NCBI GenBank assembly: GCA_041396985.1
Contig: JAWKXO010000005.1
Coordinates: 62,001 to 126,000 of the forward strand
DNA length: 64,000 nt
Reading direction: 5' to 3'
Origin: Emcibacteraceae bacterium
GTDB lineage: Bacteria > Pseudomonadota > Alphaproteobacteria > Sphingomonadales > Emcibacteraceae
Every line of letters begins with the position of its first letter. The stretch's first letter is position 1. Made by a program: the position numbers and the translations under genes. This document shows positions 9,794-18,680 of the stretch, piece after piece. The notes under the pieces are model-generated. The model saw nothing but the letters and a program-made list of their open reading frames with translations, was not told the DNA's origin and did not search any database.

Positions 9794-10846
9794 CTATTTT
9801 TCAGCAAGCAATTCTTCGAAGGTTTTGTTTAAAATAGGATATTTCTGCCAATCCTTATGATCAAAATGCCACCATTCGTTGCTGACAACTTTAAAGCCTT
9901 CCGCTTCAATAACATGACGAAGCAAATCGCGGTGCCATCTTTCAAGCGAAGTGCCACCGGGATATTCCGGATAGGACCGATCTGACATTTCATCATAAGT
10001 GCCGACCATTTTAATAGGCATTCCGGTTTTTAAATCATAAAGAGTCAGATCAACGGCGCTTCCCATATTATGTTTTGACCCTCTTTCAGGGTTCGCAACA
10101 AAATCGCGCTCGTTGCCTTCTGTCGCATCCCAGAAGACTTTTGTCACATACCAGGGGCGATAGCTGTCATGGATAAGAAGCCCATAACCCATTTTGAGAA
10201 AGCGTTTGTTGGCTTTATTAAGTGCTTCAAGTGCCGGTCCCTGCATAAAGCTTTTTGCCAGCGAATAAGTCGGGGCATTCAGAAAATTATTGGTTGTCGC
10301 ATAACGAATATCAAGTTTGACTTTTTCAAGGACCGTGGTGACATCAACAAGATCGGGTTTGCGGAAGTTTCCTTTTTGCACCGGTGGGGTGGCTTTAAGC
10401 GCCTCTTGAATATAGTCTTCAATCGGCTTATCAAGGGTGACTTTAAAAGTGTTGCCGTTGGTCGGTTCAATATTATTTCGCTCGTAGAAATCATCGTTGA
10501 CCAGAACCCCGAGCGGTTTTCCCTGATCATCAAGCCGGAACAGGAAATTTGAAAACTCACCGTTAAAGCTATAGGTAAATTTTCCGTCGCCCAGCTCACT
10601 TAACGGCCGGATTTTAATTTTGTCCAGGTCTTTACCATCAGCAGACGGATTATAAAGGACTTCTAAACGGCCATTATTTTCCCTAAAGAGAAGTTTCTGA
10701 TCACCCAGTATATATTCACCATAATAAGGGCGCCATTTTTCAGGAGCCGGTGGAGGCATATGATCATAATCAAAATCAGCCGCAAAAACGTTTAATGAAA
10801 ATAAACAAATAAAACATAGTGCGAAAATATTACGGGCCACAGTCAT
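9794..10846 (-). CDS. D-alanyl-D-alanine dipeptidase, VanX family (M15D), with N-terminal extension
   Basis: This is a zinc D,D-dipeptidase fold. It has a signal peptide (NIFALCFICLFSLNVFAAD), about 120 residues of unassigned beta-rich sequence, then the M15D domain. The zinc and catalytic motifs are intact: SKHNMGSAVDLTLYD (SxHxxGxAxD) and EWWHFDH (ExWxH). VanX-type enzymes split D-Ala-D-Ala or other cell-wall dipeptides; export to the periplasm suggests peptidoglycan-derived dipeptides as nutrient rather than vancomycin resistance, and no vanH/vanA partners are present. Three consecutive ATGs occur (10852, 10849, 10846); CGAGGA lies 6 nt from the third, which I chose. It lies downstream of two Sel1 genes in the same direction. 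Confidence 0.88.
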   Translation of the reverse strand: MTVARNIFALCFICLFSLNVFAADFDYDHMPPPAPEKWRPYYGEYILGDQKLLFRENNGRLEVLYNPSADGKDLDKIKIRPLSELGDGKFTYSFNGEFSNFLFRLDDQGKPLGVLVNDDFYERNNIEPTNGNTFKVTLDKPIEDYIQEALKATPPVQKGNFRKPDLVDVTTVLEKVKLDIRYATTNNFLNAPTYSLAKSFMQGPALEALNKANKRFLKMGYGLLIHDSYRPWYVTKVFWDATEGNERDFVANPERGSKHNMGSAVDLTLYDLKTGMPIKMVGTYDEMSDRSYPEYPGGTSLERWHRDLLRHVIEAEGFKVVSNEWWHFDHKDWQKYPILNKTFEELLAEK

Positions 10847-10871
10847 CATCATTCCTCGTTATTTTTTCGGC

Positions 10872-11360
10872 TTAATTTATGCCGCGGTTTTCCCTGATCC
10901 ATTCCTCGGCTTTTGCTTTGGTATTATTAATATCGTCGCGGGTCATATAATTGGTTACCCGCCACATAAATTTACGGGCCTTTTCAAAGCCACCGTCCTC
11001 GGCCAGAATGAACCAGAAATATGATCCGGTCACATCATAGTCCGTACCACGGGCGTTAAGCTTCATTGTGCCGATATTGCCCTGTGATATCGGGTGCCCC
11101 TGCAGCGCCGCTTTCATAAACCATTTATAGGCCGATACATCATCGCGCGGTACGGTACGCCCTGTCGCATACATCACACCCAGATAATATTGTGCGAGCA
11201 TATGTCCCTGCTCCGCCGCTTCGGTGAAGCCTTTAAAGGCTTCTTCAAATCGCCGGTCATCATAGGCTGCCTTTGCTTCCTCATATCCGGCAAGGGCATT
11301 CATTGCCGGTAATGACAAAATAATAAACAGGCTGGCTATTAACAGTCGGAGGCTTTTCAT
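10872..11360 (-). CDS. Sel1-repeat protein, secreted
   Basis: This is a 162-residue protein with a signal peptide (LRLLIASLFIILSLPAMNALA) and about two to three Sel1-like helical repeats (GFTEAAEQGHMLAQYYLGVMYATG; KWFMKAALQGHPISQGNIGTM). Sel1/TPR-like solenoids act as protein-binding scaffolds, often at the envelope. It ends with a charged tail. CAGGAA sits 7 nt before the ATG. It follows another Sel1 gene by 21 nt and precedes the VanX-type gene by 25 nt, so the three are probably cotranscribed. Confidence 0.85.
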   Translation of the reverse strand: MKSLRLLIASLFIILSLPAMNALAGYEEAKAAYDDRRFEEAFKGFTEAAEQGHMLAQYYLGVMYATGRTVPRDDVSAYKWFMKAALQGHPISQGNIGTMKLNARGTDYDVTGSYFWFILAEDGGFEKARKFMWRVTNYMTRDDINNTKAKAEEWIRENRGIN

Positions 11361-11381
11361 CGTAAATTCCTGTCCAATAAA

Positions 11382-11687
11382 TTAAAAATATTCATATAAA
11401 AGCTGTAAGGCCATCGGGGCTTCCGGATGGCCGTTATCGGCAGCTTTCTGATACCACTCGGCGGCTTTTTTGTCGCTTTGATCCACGCCATTGCCATGTT
11501 CATACATGACGCCAAGATTATATTGGGCATTCATGTCCCCCTTCTCTGCTGCTTCACTGAATTCCTTAAAGGCCACGGCATAATCACCTTTTGCATAGGC
11601 TTCTTCGCCTTTTGCATTGTCGGCATTTGCCGTTGCCGCAAACAGTGTTGCAATCATTGAGAATAGTAAAAGAAAACGCGTCATCAT
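11382..11687 (-). CDS. Small Sel1-repeat protein, secreted
   Basis: This 101-residue protein has a signal peptide (FLLLFSMIATLFAATANA) and one and a half to two Sel1 repeats (FKEFSEAAEKGDMNAQYNLG, followed by EWYQKAADNGHPEAPMAL). The repeat consensus AxxGxxxAxxxLGxxYxxG is clear. It is the first gene of the short Sel1-Sel1-VanX run. GGTGAG precedes the start. A partner-binding role in the periplasm is inferred from the family only. Confidence 0.85.
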   Translation of the reverse strand: MMTRFLLLFSMIATLFAATANADNAKGEEAYAKGDYAVAFKEFSEAAEKGDMNAQYNLGVMYEHGNGVDQSDKKAAEWYQKAADNGHPEAPMALQLLYEYF

Positions 11688-11734
11688 TATAGCTCACCTG
11701 ATGTCATAATATTGGCACAAGAGTATAACCAATG

Positions 11735-11755
11735 TTTATGATTTTCAATCATAAA
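11735..11755. repeat. Perfect inverted repeat upstream of Sel1 gene
   Basis: TTTATGATT (11735-11743) and AATCATAAA (11747-11755) form a perfect 9-bp dyad with a 3-nt centre, 48 bp upstream of the Sel1 start at 11687 and 30 bp past the stop of the last TonB receptor. It could be an operator or a weak hairpin. There is no T-run, so it is not a standard terminator. Confidence 0.45.
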
Positions 11756-11784
11756 GCTGATATTTTTTAATGCCGCCTGCCGGG

Positions 11785-14046
11785 TCAGAAAGTTCCCTGC
11801 AGGCTTGCTTCTATCACCCTTGGCCCTCTAGTATGGCGCTGGACTTCATGATCGAGAACGTTAAACCTTAAATGCTTGTCATATAAAAACTGATTTGAAT
11901 CACCGAGGTTACCGCTAAGATCCTTACCGCTGACCCGAAGCTTGATGCCATTATAGATATTCTTTTCCACAAAGACTTCAAGCAGGGTTCCCGGTGTACC
12001 ATACCAGTTAAGACGGATATCATTCCCGTAAAAACCGCGTCTGAAGGTTACACTGGCACCGTATGAGAGCTGAAGTGCCGTAATATCATGGCGATAGGAA
12101 AAATTAATCTGGGTTGACGGTTTATAGGAAAAGCGGATTTCCCGGCCCGTGAAAGGATCATCAAGTGTGCCTTTTTCATAATCATAATTGGCACTGAATA
12201 CGGCTTCCGGCAGGCCGATAATGCCGAGCCGGTAACTGCTTTTAAATTTAAACCCGATTGCCTTTGCAGACGGGACATTTCCTGATTTGGAAATAAAATC
12301 ATCACTGGTCAGGTTCTGTTCTGATGGGGGAAGCGCAAAATATTCATCCGTTGTAATAGGATTACCAATACTGTCGACATAGTCCGTAAAATCGACCTTA
12401 TCAATATAATCGGTATATTTCTTATAAAAAACTTCAAGCGATATGGACCCGCTGTCCTGGGCAAAACGATGTTCAACCGCGGCTGTAAAATCCCAGGATC
12501 GCATGGGTTTTATGCCGGTATTGCCGAGATCAATTTTTTCGGTGCGCGGGTTAAAGCTTGTGGAAAAATTATTAAAATCAAGCTGGCTGACGGTGCGCTC
12601 AACTGTCAGACGCAGCTGATCCTGCGAATTAAAGTCATAGCGGAAATTCATTCGCGGCTTTAAAAATTTAAAATTGGCTTGCCGGCGATCAATAGTGTTA
12701 TTGGCAAAGAAATTATCCGCGACAATCTTCGAAAATTCCCCCGTCAGAGAGCTTGTCAGTGACATTTGAGGAGAAATAGTATAGCTATGGATCGCAAATA
12801 TTTCGAAACGGTTTTCCTTGATTTTCACATTGTCATCAGTTTTTAGCAGCAGCGGGTCGGCTGCGGTGCTGCGGGTGCTGTTTTGAAAGCTGCGGTCAAA
12901 TTTATTGATGGCTGCTTCGCCGCCAATTTCAAGCGATTGCCCTGTCGCAATCCCTCTGCTCACCGATCCCCGCAAAATATTTTCCGATTTGCTTAGGACC
13001 GCATCCTGATTATTATAAAGGAATTCGGACGCGCCATCCCCTTTATAATAGCCATTATTAATGGTCGAATTTTCCTTATTTATCACGAAAAGTGATTTAA
13101 GCGATCCTAAACTGCCCAGTTTTCTTGAATAATCACCGCCAATTTCCCATTTGGTCGGGGCCCCATTTGTGGTCCATCTTTCGCTGAGCTTGCGGTGCCC
13201 GTCACTGTCAAGGGTCGTATCAGTAAAGGTAATGGCCGGGCCATAACTTTCATCAAGAAAGGTCATTGTTCTTGGGGCGACTTCATTCTGTGTTTCAGGA
13301 TTAAAAAGCCCGTTAAGGCGCATCACCGCCCCGTCTTCAAAATTATAGGTCAAGGTGCCGGAAAATTTATGATTATCCTTGCGGTTTGGTGTATGGCTGT
13401 CCTGTACGCGGGCGACGACCCCGCTTCCATCATAGATATAATCATCAATACGGTTTTTGATGATAAAATTACGGTTGCTTTCAAATGTGGCCGTGTAATC
13501 AAGGTTGCCGCTTGAACCGCTGTGGGACAGCGTAACAGAATGGCCAAGGTCATCCCCCAGATTGGCCCGTCCGCCGACTTTCCAGAATGTGGAGGAAGAA
13601 GATGTTCCTTTTTTCAGGGTGATATTAATCACCAGTCCCTGACTTTGTACATCCAGTCCGGCCGCCGCACCGCGGATCAGATCGATTTTTTCTACATTGT
13701 CGGCCGTTACCCTTGCAAGCGTGTCATCAATATTATTGTCCTTCCCGGCAAGCCGTTTGCCATTGATCAGGATCTGGTCGCCGCCAGAACCAAAACCCCG
13801 TGGCCCGGCGCTGGTCCCCAAAGACTGCTGCTGTTCCTTTTCCCTTCTGCTTTTATCAAGAATTTCCTGAACACCGGGAATACGGCTTAACATATCAAGA
13901 AGGGTTACAGGTTCGAATTTTACGAAATAGTCTTTGTTATAGGTGATGATCGAGGAACCGGAATTGTCATCTTCTTCCGCATAAGTTGTCTGGGCAAGGA
14001 TAAGAAACGGCACAATGACAGCCGAGGAAAGAAGTTTGTGCCTCAT
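11785..14046 (-). CDS. TonB-dependent receptor, array member 1 (most downstream)
   Basis: This is a 753-residue outer-membrane receptor. It has a signal peptide (LLSSAVIVPFLILAQTTYA), a possible TonB box in SSIITYNKDYF, and a plug domain (about residues 45-160) with SRIPGVQEIL, GFGSGGDQILINGKRLAGK, DTLARVTADNVEKIDLIRGA and GLDVQSQGLVINITLKKG. A roughly 580-residue beta-barrel follows, ending in EASLQGTF with the terminal Phe expected for BAM insertion. Between the first plug helix and the GFGSGG motif is a short charged and glycine-containing linker that varies among the six paralogues. It is the last gene of the array; 90 nt separate it from member 2. The ligand is unknown. Confidence 0.9.
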   Translation of the reverse strand: MRHKLLSSAVIVPFLILAQTTYAEEDDNSGSSIITYNKDYFVKFEPVTLLDMLSRIPGVQEILDKSRREKEQQQSLGTSAGPRGFGSGGDQILINGKRLAGKDNNIDDTLARVTADNVEKIDLIRGAAAGLDVQSQGLVINITLKKGTSSSSTFWKVGGRANLGDDLGHSVTLSHSGSSGNLDYTATFESNRNFIIKNRIDDYIYDGSGVVARVQDSHTPNRKDNHKFSGTLTYNFEDGAVMRLNGLFNPETQNEVAPRTMTFLDESYGPAITFTDTTLDSDGHRKLSERWTTNGAPTKWEIGGDYSRKLGSLGSLKSLFVINKENSTINNGYYKGDGASEFLYNNQDAVLSKSENILRGSVSRGIATGQSLEIGGEAAINKFDRSFQNSTRSTAADPLLLKTDDNVKIKENRFEIFAIHSYTISPQMSLTSSLTGEFSKIVADNFFANNTIDRRQANFKFLKPRMNFRYDFNSQDQLRLTVERTVSQLDFNNFSTSFNPRTEKIDLGNTGIKPMRSWDFTAAVEHRFAQDSGSISLEVFYKKYTDYIDKVDFTDYVDSIGNPITTDEYFALPPSEQNLTSDDFISKSGNVPSAKAIGFKFKSSYRLGIIGLPEAVFSANYDYEKGTLDDPFTGREIRFSYKPSTQINFSYRHDITALQLSYGASVTFRRGFYGNDIRLNWYGTPGTLLEVFVEKNIYNGIKLRVSGKDLSGNLGDSNQFLYDKHLRFNVLDHEVQRHTRGPRVIEASLQGTF

Positions 14047-14136
14047 TTTGAAAATATCAACCCTTATTCGTTTTTATTTTATGGAAAAACATATAGAGGA
14101 ATAAATATTTTTAATCAACTGTTATGTTATAACAAT

Positions 14137-16350
14137 CTAAAATGTCCCCTGAAGGGTAAAGGATATCCGCTGCGGAAAGTAAAACCGGTAATCATCAATA
14201 CCGTCCGGTTCGTTAAATCGCCGGTGGTCGACAAAATTATAAAGCTTGGCTTTTGAATGATTTTCACCATCTTTGGAATATTCCAGTCGGGCTTTAATAT
14301 CAGTCGTGATGTTTTTTTCAACGAATATTTCATAACCATTTCTTGCTTCAAACTGCCAGTCAAAATCAATATCCGACCGCATGAACGGACTTACATATTC
14401 CGCTTTTGCGCCATAGGATAGTCCCAGCGATGAAAGATCATGGCGAAAGCCCAGTTTAATTCTGTGATCAGATTCCCATCTGAATTTTCGGCTTTTGCCT
14501 GTAAAGGGATCATCATATCGTCGTTTGTCATATTTATATTCCGCATTGATAAGCGCTTCCTTAAGACCAATAATCCCTAGCCTGTAATTCGCTTTTATTT
14601 CAATACCGTATCCGGTTGCTTTTTTCACATTGCCAAATTTCGATGTAAAATCGGTGTCCTCCCGTAGTGCTGCATCCGGCGGCAGGGCAAAATACTGATC
14701 GGCACTGACCCTGTTTCCATTATAATCCATATATTCGGTAAAATCACTGCGGGCGATAAAATCCCTGTAATCATTGTAAAAGACCTTCCCTTCCAGACTT
14801 CCCCCGTCATCGGCAAGCCGATGTTCATATGTCGCTGAATATTCCCATATTTTTGTTGGCCTGATATCATTATTACCAAGTTTCAGTTCTTTGGTCAGTT
14901 GGTCGAAAAAAGTAAAATAATGAAAAAATTCAAGTTGTCTGACTTTCTTTTCTGTGGTCAGGCGAAGCTGGTCCCGTGAGGTCACATCATATTTAAAATT
15001 GAAACGCGGTTTTAAAAACGTAAATTTATTGGTGACGTTAATGATATTGTCAGCGGCAAGAATTGTATCAGACGTAATTTTCGAAAATTCTGTTGTCAGT
15101 GAACTTTGCAGGACGATTTTGGGGGTTATGGAGTAATTATGATGGGCAAAAATCTCGTATCGGTTTTCCTTTATCACAATATCATTGCTTGTTGCGAGTT
15201 CGAGTGGATCAATGGCTTCTTCCCGCTCTTCACTCGTATATAACTGTTTAAAGGTGTTAAACGCGCCCTCGCTACCATATTCAAGCGACTGAGAGTCACT
15301 TAATTTTTTCGTAAATGAAATCCTGATTATATCTTCACTTGAATGAAATCCTATTTTTTCTCTTGTATAAAGAAAACGGTCCGTGCCTGTGCCATCGAAC
15401 CGTTCTGTCTGATTATCCTTATTATGTTTGCGGTTTATGACAAACCGGCTCTTAAGACTTCCTAAAAAGGGAATGTCGCGGCTATAATCCCCTGCGGCTT
15501 CCCATTCAGTGAAATGTTCGCCATAATCCCAGAAGAGCTTTTCACCGTCCGCTTCGCGGTCGATATGATCCTGATGATTTTCATTATAGTTTGGATTATA
15601 GAGCCCATTCAGATTAAGGATCTGATTGTTGCCAAAGTCATAAGAAAGGCTGTTTGTGAATTTAAATTCCCGGTGGTACCAGTTTCCGTCCACATCGCGT
15701 ATACCGGTAATCACACTGTCATTATTATCATGATGAATTTCATCACGGCCAAAGCTGCTTGACCGCCACTCACCTTCAACGGCAACAGTATATTCAAGAT
15801 TTCCGGCAGTGCCTTTATGCGAAACTTCAAAATCCGGCAAGAGCTGATATCCCACCCGGTAAAAGCCGCCAATTTTCCAGAAAGTGGTTGAGCTATTGGC
15901 TTCTTTATTCAGGACAATATTGACCACCAGTCCCTCTGTCAGAACATCCAGTCCGGCGGCGGCACCGCGGATCAGTTCAACGCGCCTGACATCGCTTGCG
16001 GAGGTCCTGGCCAGCACATCACGGATTGAACTTCCCTTGGCTGACAGTCTTTTTCCGTTTATGAGGATCTGATCCCCGGAAGAGCCAAAACCCCGCTGCT
16101 GATTATTACGGTTGTCCGTTTTATCAAGAATGGCAGGAACACCTGGTATGCGCTGCAATATATCAATAAGGGTTACAGGGGAATACTGATCAAAGGAACT
16201 GACATCATAGGCAACTGTTGATGGATTATCACTGTTCTCGTTCAGAATGTCGGGGTCCTGATCATCGCCGACAGTGGCAAAAGCCCCTGTGCCGGATGAC
16301 AGGATAACGGAAAATGTTATGAGTACGGCTTTTCTGACGACGTCGGTAAT
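14137..16350 (-). CDS. TonB-dependent receptor, array member 2 (ATT start or start-loss)
   Basis: The plug (RIPGVPAILDKTDN, RGFGSSGDQILINGKRLSAK, RRVELIRGAAAGLDV) and the barrel ending RISFTLQGTF match its neighbours. The frame continues upstream of any ATG/GTG/TTG at the expected place. It encodes TDVVRKAVLITFSVILSSGT followed by GAFA, a convincing signal peptide, preceded only by an ATT codon at 16350 with GGGGGGAG just upstream; an in-frame TAA lies 8 codons further up. The first conventional start codon (TTG 16158) falls inside the plug and would remove the signal peptide. Either ATT is the initiator, as in a few known bacterial genes, or an ATG has mutated and the gene is silent. No internal stop or frameshift is seen over about 737 codons. 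The linker after the first plug helix is short here. Confidence 0.78.
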   Translation of the reverse strand: MTDVVRKAVLITFSVILSSGTGAFATVGDDQDPDILNENSDNPSTVAYDVSSFDQYSPVTLIDILQRIPGVPAILDKTDNRNNQQRGFGSSGDQILINGKRLSAKGSSIRDVLARTSASDVRRVELIRGAAAGLDVLTEGLVVNIVLNKEANSSTTFWKIGGFYRVGYQLLPDFEVSHKGTAGNLEYTVAVEGEWRSSSFGRDEIHHDNNDSVITGIRDVDGNWYHREFKFTNSLSYDFGNNQILNLNGLYNPNYNENHQDHIDREADGEKLFWDYGEHFTEWEAAGDYSRDIPFLGSLKSRFVINRKHNKDNQTERFDGTGTDRFLYTREKIGFHSSEDIIRISFTKKLSDSQSLEYGSEGAFNTFKQLYTSEEREEAIDPLELATSNDIVIKENRYEIFAHHNYSITPKIVLQSSLTTEFSKITSDTILAADNIINVTNKFTFLKPRFNFKYDVTSRDQLRLTTEKKVRQLEFFHYFTFFDQLTKELKLGNNDIRPTKIWEYSATYEHRLADDGGSLEGKVFYNDYRDFIARSDFTEYMDYNGNRVSADQYFALPPDAALREDTDFTSKFGNVKKATGYGIEIKANYRLGIIGLKEALINAEYKYDKRRYDDPFTGKSRKFRWESDHRIKLGFRHDLSSLGLSYGAKAEYVSPFMRSDIDFDWQFEARNGYEIFVEKNITTDIKARLEYSKDGENHSKAKLYNFVDHRRFNEPDGIDDYRFYFPQRISFTLQGTF

Positions 16351-16454
16351 GGCTCCCCCCTGTTTGTTATTTTATAGAGGCGCACTTACCATATGCCCTC
16401 ACCCAAACATGTAAACCATAATGCGGTCAAATGTGTTTTATTTAAGACGAAATG

Positions 16455-18680
16455 CTAAAATGTGCCCTGAATGGATAAAATAAACTGTTTTGGACGCATA
16501 TGATTTTTTTCTGTCCGTTCCAGCACATCATTAAATCGCCGCTGGTCATAATAATATGTCAGGGTTGAAAGGCCGGTTCCATTGTCTTCATTTTTCATTT
16601 CAGCACGGATTTTGATACCGTTTAAGATATTTTTTTCGGCAAAAATCGAATAACCGAACCCAAGTTTCCAGGGCCAGGTGTAATTTCGTTCCCAGACGTT
16701 AAATGTGCTGCGTGATTTGCCGTCAAACCCGTATGAAAAATCCCATTCGGTGATGTCATGACGGAAATTAAAGGTAAAGGTATGGGTGCTGATCCTGGCA
16801 AAATGGACAATCTCTTTTGTGAACTGATCCAGTTCCTTGCCGTTTTCATAGGCGTAACTGGCGCTGAAGACCGCCTGCGGAAGACCGATAAGGCCCAAAC
16901 GGAAATTGCCTTTCAGTTTAAGTCCGCGTGACGTGGCGCCGTCAATATTGCCGGATTTTGATGTAAAATTAAGACTGCCGCGAATGGCAGAAATATCTGA
17001 TGCAGGAAGGGCAAAAAATTCATCCGCCGTAATCGGCTGACCGAGTAAATTGACATAGTCGGTAAAGTCAACAATGGTAATATGATCCGTATAGTCACGG
17101 TAAAAAACTTCCGCCTCGACCGAGCCGCCATCATTGGCAAAGCGGTGCTCATAGGCAACCGAAAATTCCCAGATCTGTTCCGGTCTGATATTGGTATTGC
17201 CAAAGACCAGCTGATCCGTACGCTGATCAAAGCTGGTGACAAAATTGTTAAAGTCCAGCTGGCTGACTTTTTTCTCGACTGTAAGGCGCAACTGGTCATT
17301 GCCTGAAACATCATAGCGCAGATTGACCCGTGGTTTGATATAGGTAAAGCTGGTATCCCGTGGAGCGGCGGCAGAGCTGCTGACAGCAACGATTTTGGAA
17401 AATTCGGTGGTCAGCGAGCTTTGAAGTACAAGCGCAGGGCTGATATCATATGTATGATTGGCAAAAATCTCATAGCGGTTTTCCTTGATTTTTACACTGT
17501 CCCCTGCATTCAGAGTAAAAGGATCTGTGGCCAGACTACGGCGATTATCTTCAAAATCCTTGTTGAAATTGTTGATGGCGGCTTCACCGCCAACTTCAAG
17601 GTTCTGACTTTCAGTAATTCTTTTGGTAATGGAACCGCGGAAAATCTTTTCTGATTTATCAAGTTTGGTGCTTTCCTCGGCATAGCGGAATTCTCCGGCC
17701 TCTCCAATATTACGGTCACGCAAGACGGCCTGATCCTCTGTATCATTGTTGATAACGAAGAGCCCCTTGAAACGTCCCAATGAGCCAAGGTTGTGGCTGT
17801 AATCCCCGCCAATTTCCCATTTACTGGTATCACTGTCCGTATCCCACAGTGTATGAAGCGGCTGAGTGCCGGTCTCATTCTGATCTTCAAGCCGGTTATT
17901 AAGTCCCGGCTGATAAAGACCATTTAGTCTCAGTTCTGATCCATCGCCAAAATCATAGGATAAGTTACTGTTTAAGTTCAGCGTTTGGGTGATGACCCTG
18001 TTATCAATAAATTTATCCCCTGTCTGCAAATCGGCGGCATTAAAATGTTCTTCAGAGCGGGTAAAGAAAGAGCGGGTATTTTTGACTTCGGCACTGACCA
18101 TATACTGAAGATCGCCGCTCGAGCCACTGTGCGAGAGAAGTAGTTCCGGTGGAAAAGCACTGGTCCCTTCATAATAATTTCCGGTAAATTTCCAGAAAGT
18201 GGTGGATGAAGATGCGCCTTCCTGCATGACGACATTGATCACAAGCCCCTGGCTTTGTACATCAAGTCCACTGGCGGCGCCGCGGATCAATTCGATCTTT
18301 TCAACCTGGCCTGCGGACACGCGGGACAATGTGTCATCAATATTATTATTCTTTCCTGCCAGACGTTTGCCATTAATCAAAATCTGATCACCGCCGGAAC
18401 CAAAACCGCGACCACCCTGATTTTCAGCACCACCACCACCACGGGCGGCCTGTTGGCGCTGTTCACGGTTTTTATCAATAATTTCCTGAACACCCGGAAT
18501 CCGCTGCATCATGTCAAGGAGAGTTACCGGGGCAAATTTTTCAAAATATGCCTGATCATAGGTGACGATAGCCGCATCATCGGTTGCGTCCTGCCCTCCC
18601 GCATAAGCATGGCCAATCATTAGCGCTGATAGCATAACTGTGGTTAGAAATCCTGATAATTTCATATGGTTTTTGCCCAT
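16455..18680 (-). CDS. TonB-dependent receptor, array member 3
   Basis: This 741-residue paralogue has a signal peptide (SGFLTTVMLSALMIGHAYA), TonB-box candidate AAIVTYDQAYF, and a plug with QRIPGVQEII, a Gln/Arg/Gly-rich linker (EQRQQAARGGGGAENQGG), GFGSGGDQILINGKRLAGK and EKIELIRGAASGLDVQSQG. The barrel ends in FILSIQGTF. ATG 18680 directly follows the TAA stop of member 4 with no spacer, so translation is probably coupled; a second ATG at 18665 (MKLSGF) is an alternative start. The receptor presumably imports a TonB-dependent substrate such as a ferric chelate or peptide-like ligand, but the barrel gives no clue I can read. Confidence 0.9.
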   Translation of the reverse strand: MGKNHMKLSGFLTTVMLSALMIGHAYAGGQDATDDAAIVTYDQAYFEKFAPVTLLDMMQRIPGVQEIIDKNREQRQQAARGGGGAENQGGRGFGSGGDQILINGKRLAGKNNNIDDTLSRVSAGQVEKIELIRGAASGLDVQSQGLVINVVMQEGASSSTTFWKFTGNYYEGTSAFPPELLLSHSGSSGDLQYMVSAEVKNTRSFFTRSEEHFNAADLQTGDKFIDNRVITQTLNLNSNLSYDFGDGSELRLNGLYQPGLNNRLEDQNETGTQPLHTLWDTDSDTSKWEIGGDYSHNLGSLGRFKGLFVINNDTEDQAVLRDRNIGEAGEFRYAEESTKLDKSEKIFRGSITKRITESQNLEVGGEAAINNFNKDFEDNRRSLATDPFTLNAGDSVKIKENRYEIFANHTYDISPALVLQSSLTTEFSKIVAVSSSAAAPRDTSFTYIKPRVNLRYDVSGNDQLRLTVEKKVSQLDFNNFVTSFDQRTDQLVFGNTNIRPEQIWEFSVAYEHRFANDGGSVEAEVFYRDYTDHITIVDFTDYVNLLGQPITADEFFALPASDISAIRGSLNFTSKSGNIDGATSRGLKLKGNFRLGLIGLPQAVFSASYAYENGKELDQFTKEIVHFARISTHTFTFNFRHDITEWDFSYGFDGKSRSTFNVWERNYTWPWKLGFGYSIFAEKNILNGIKIRAEMKNEDNGTGLSTLTYYYDQRRFNDVLERTEKNHMRPKQFILSIQGTF

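Noticed and set aside
13625..13780. Repeated DNA blocks seen in five plug-coding regions, considered as a mobile or CRISPR-like repeat
   Set aside because: The repeats are the shared coding sequence of paralogous receptor plugs, spaced by whole genes, not short repeats with spacers.
13905..13925. GGTTCGAATTT resembling a tRNA T-arm
   Set aside because: It has no matching acceptor or anticodon arms and lies inside a receptor coding sequence.
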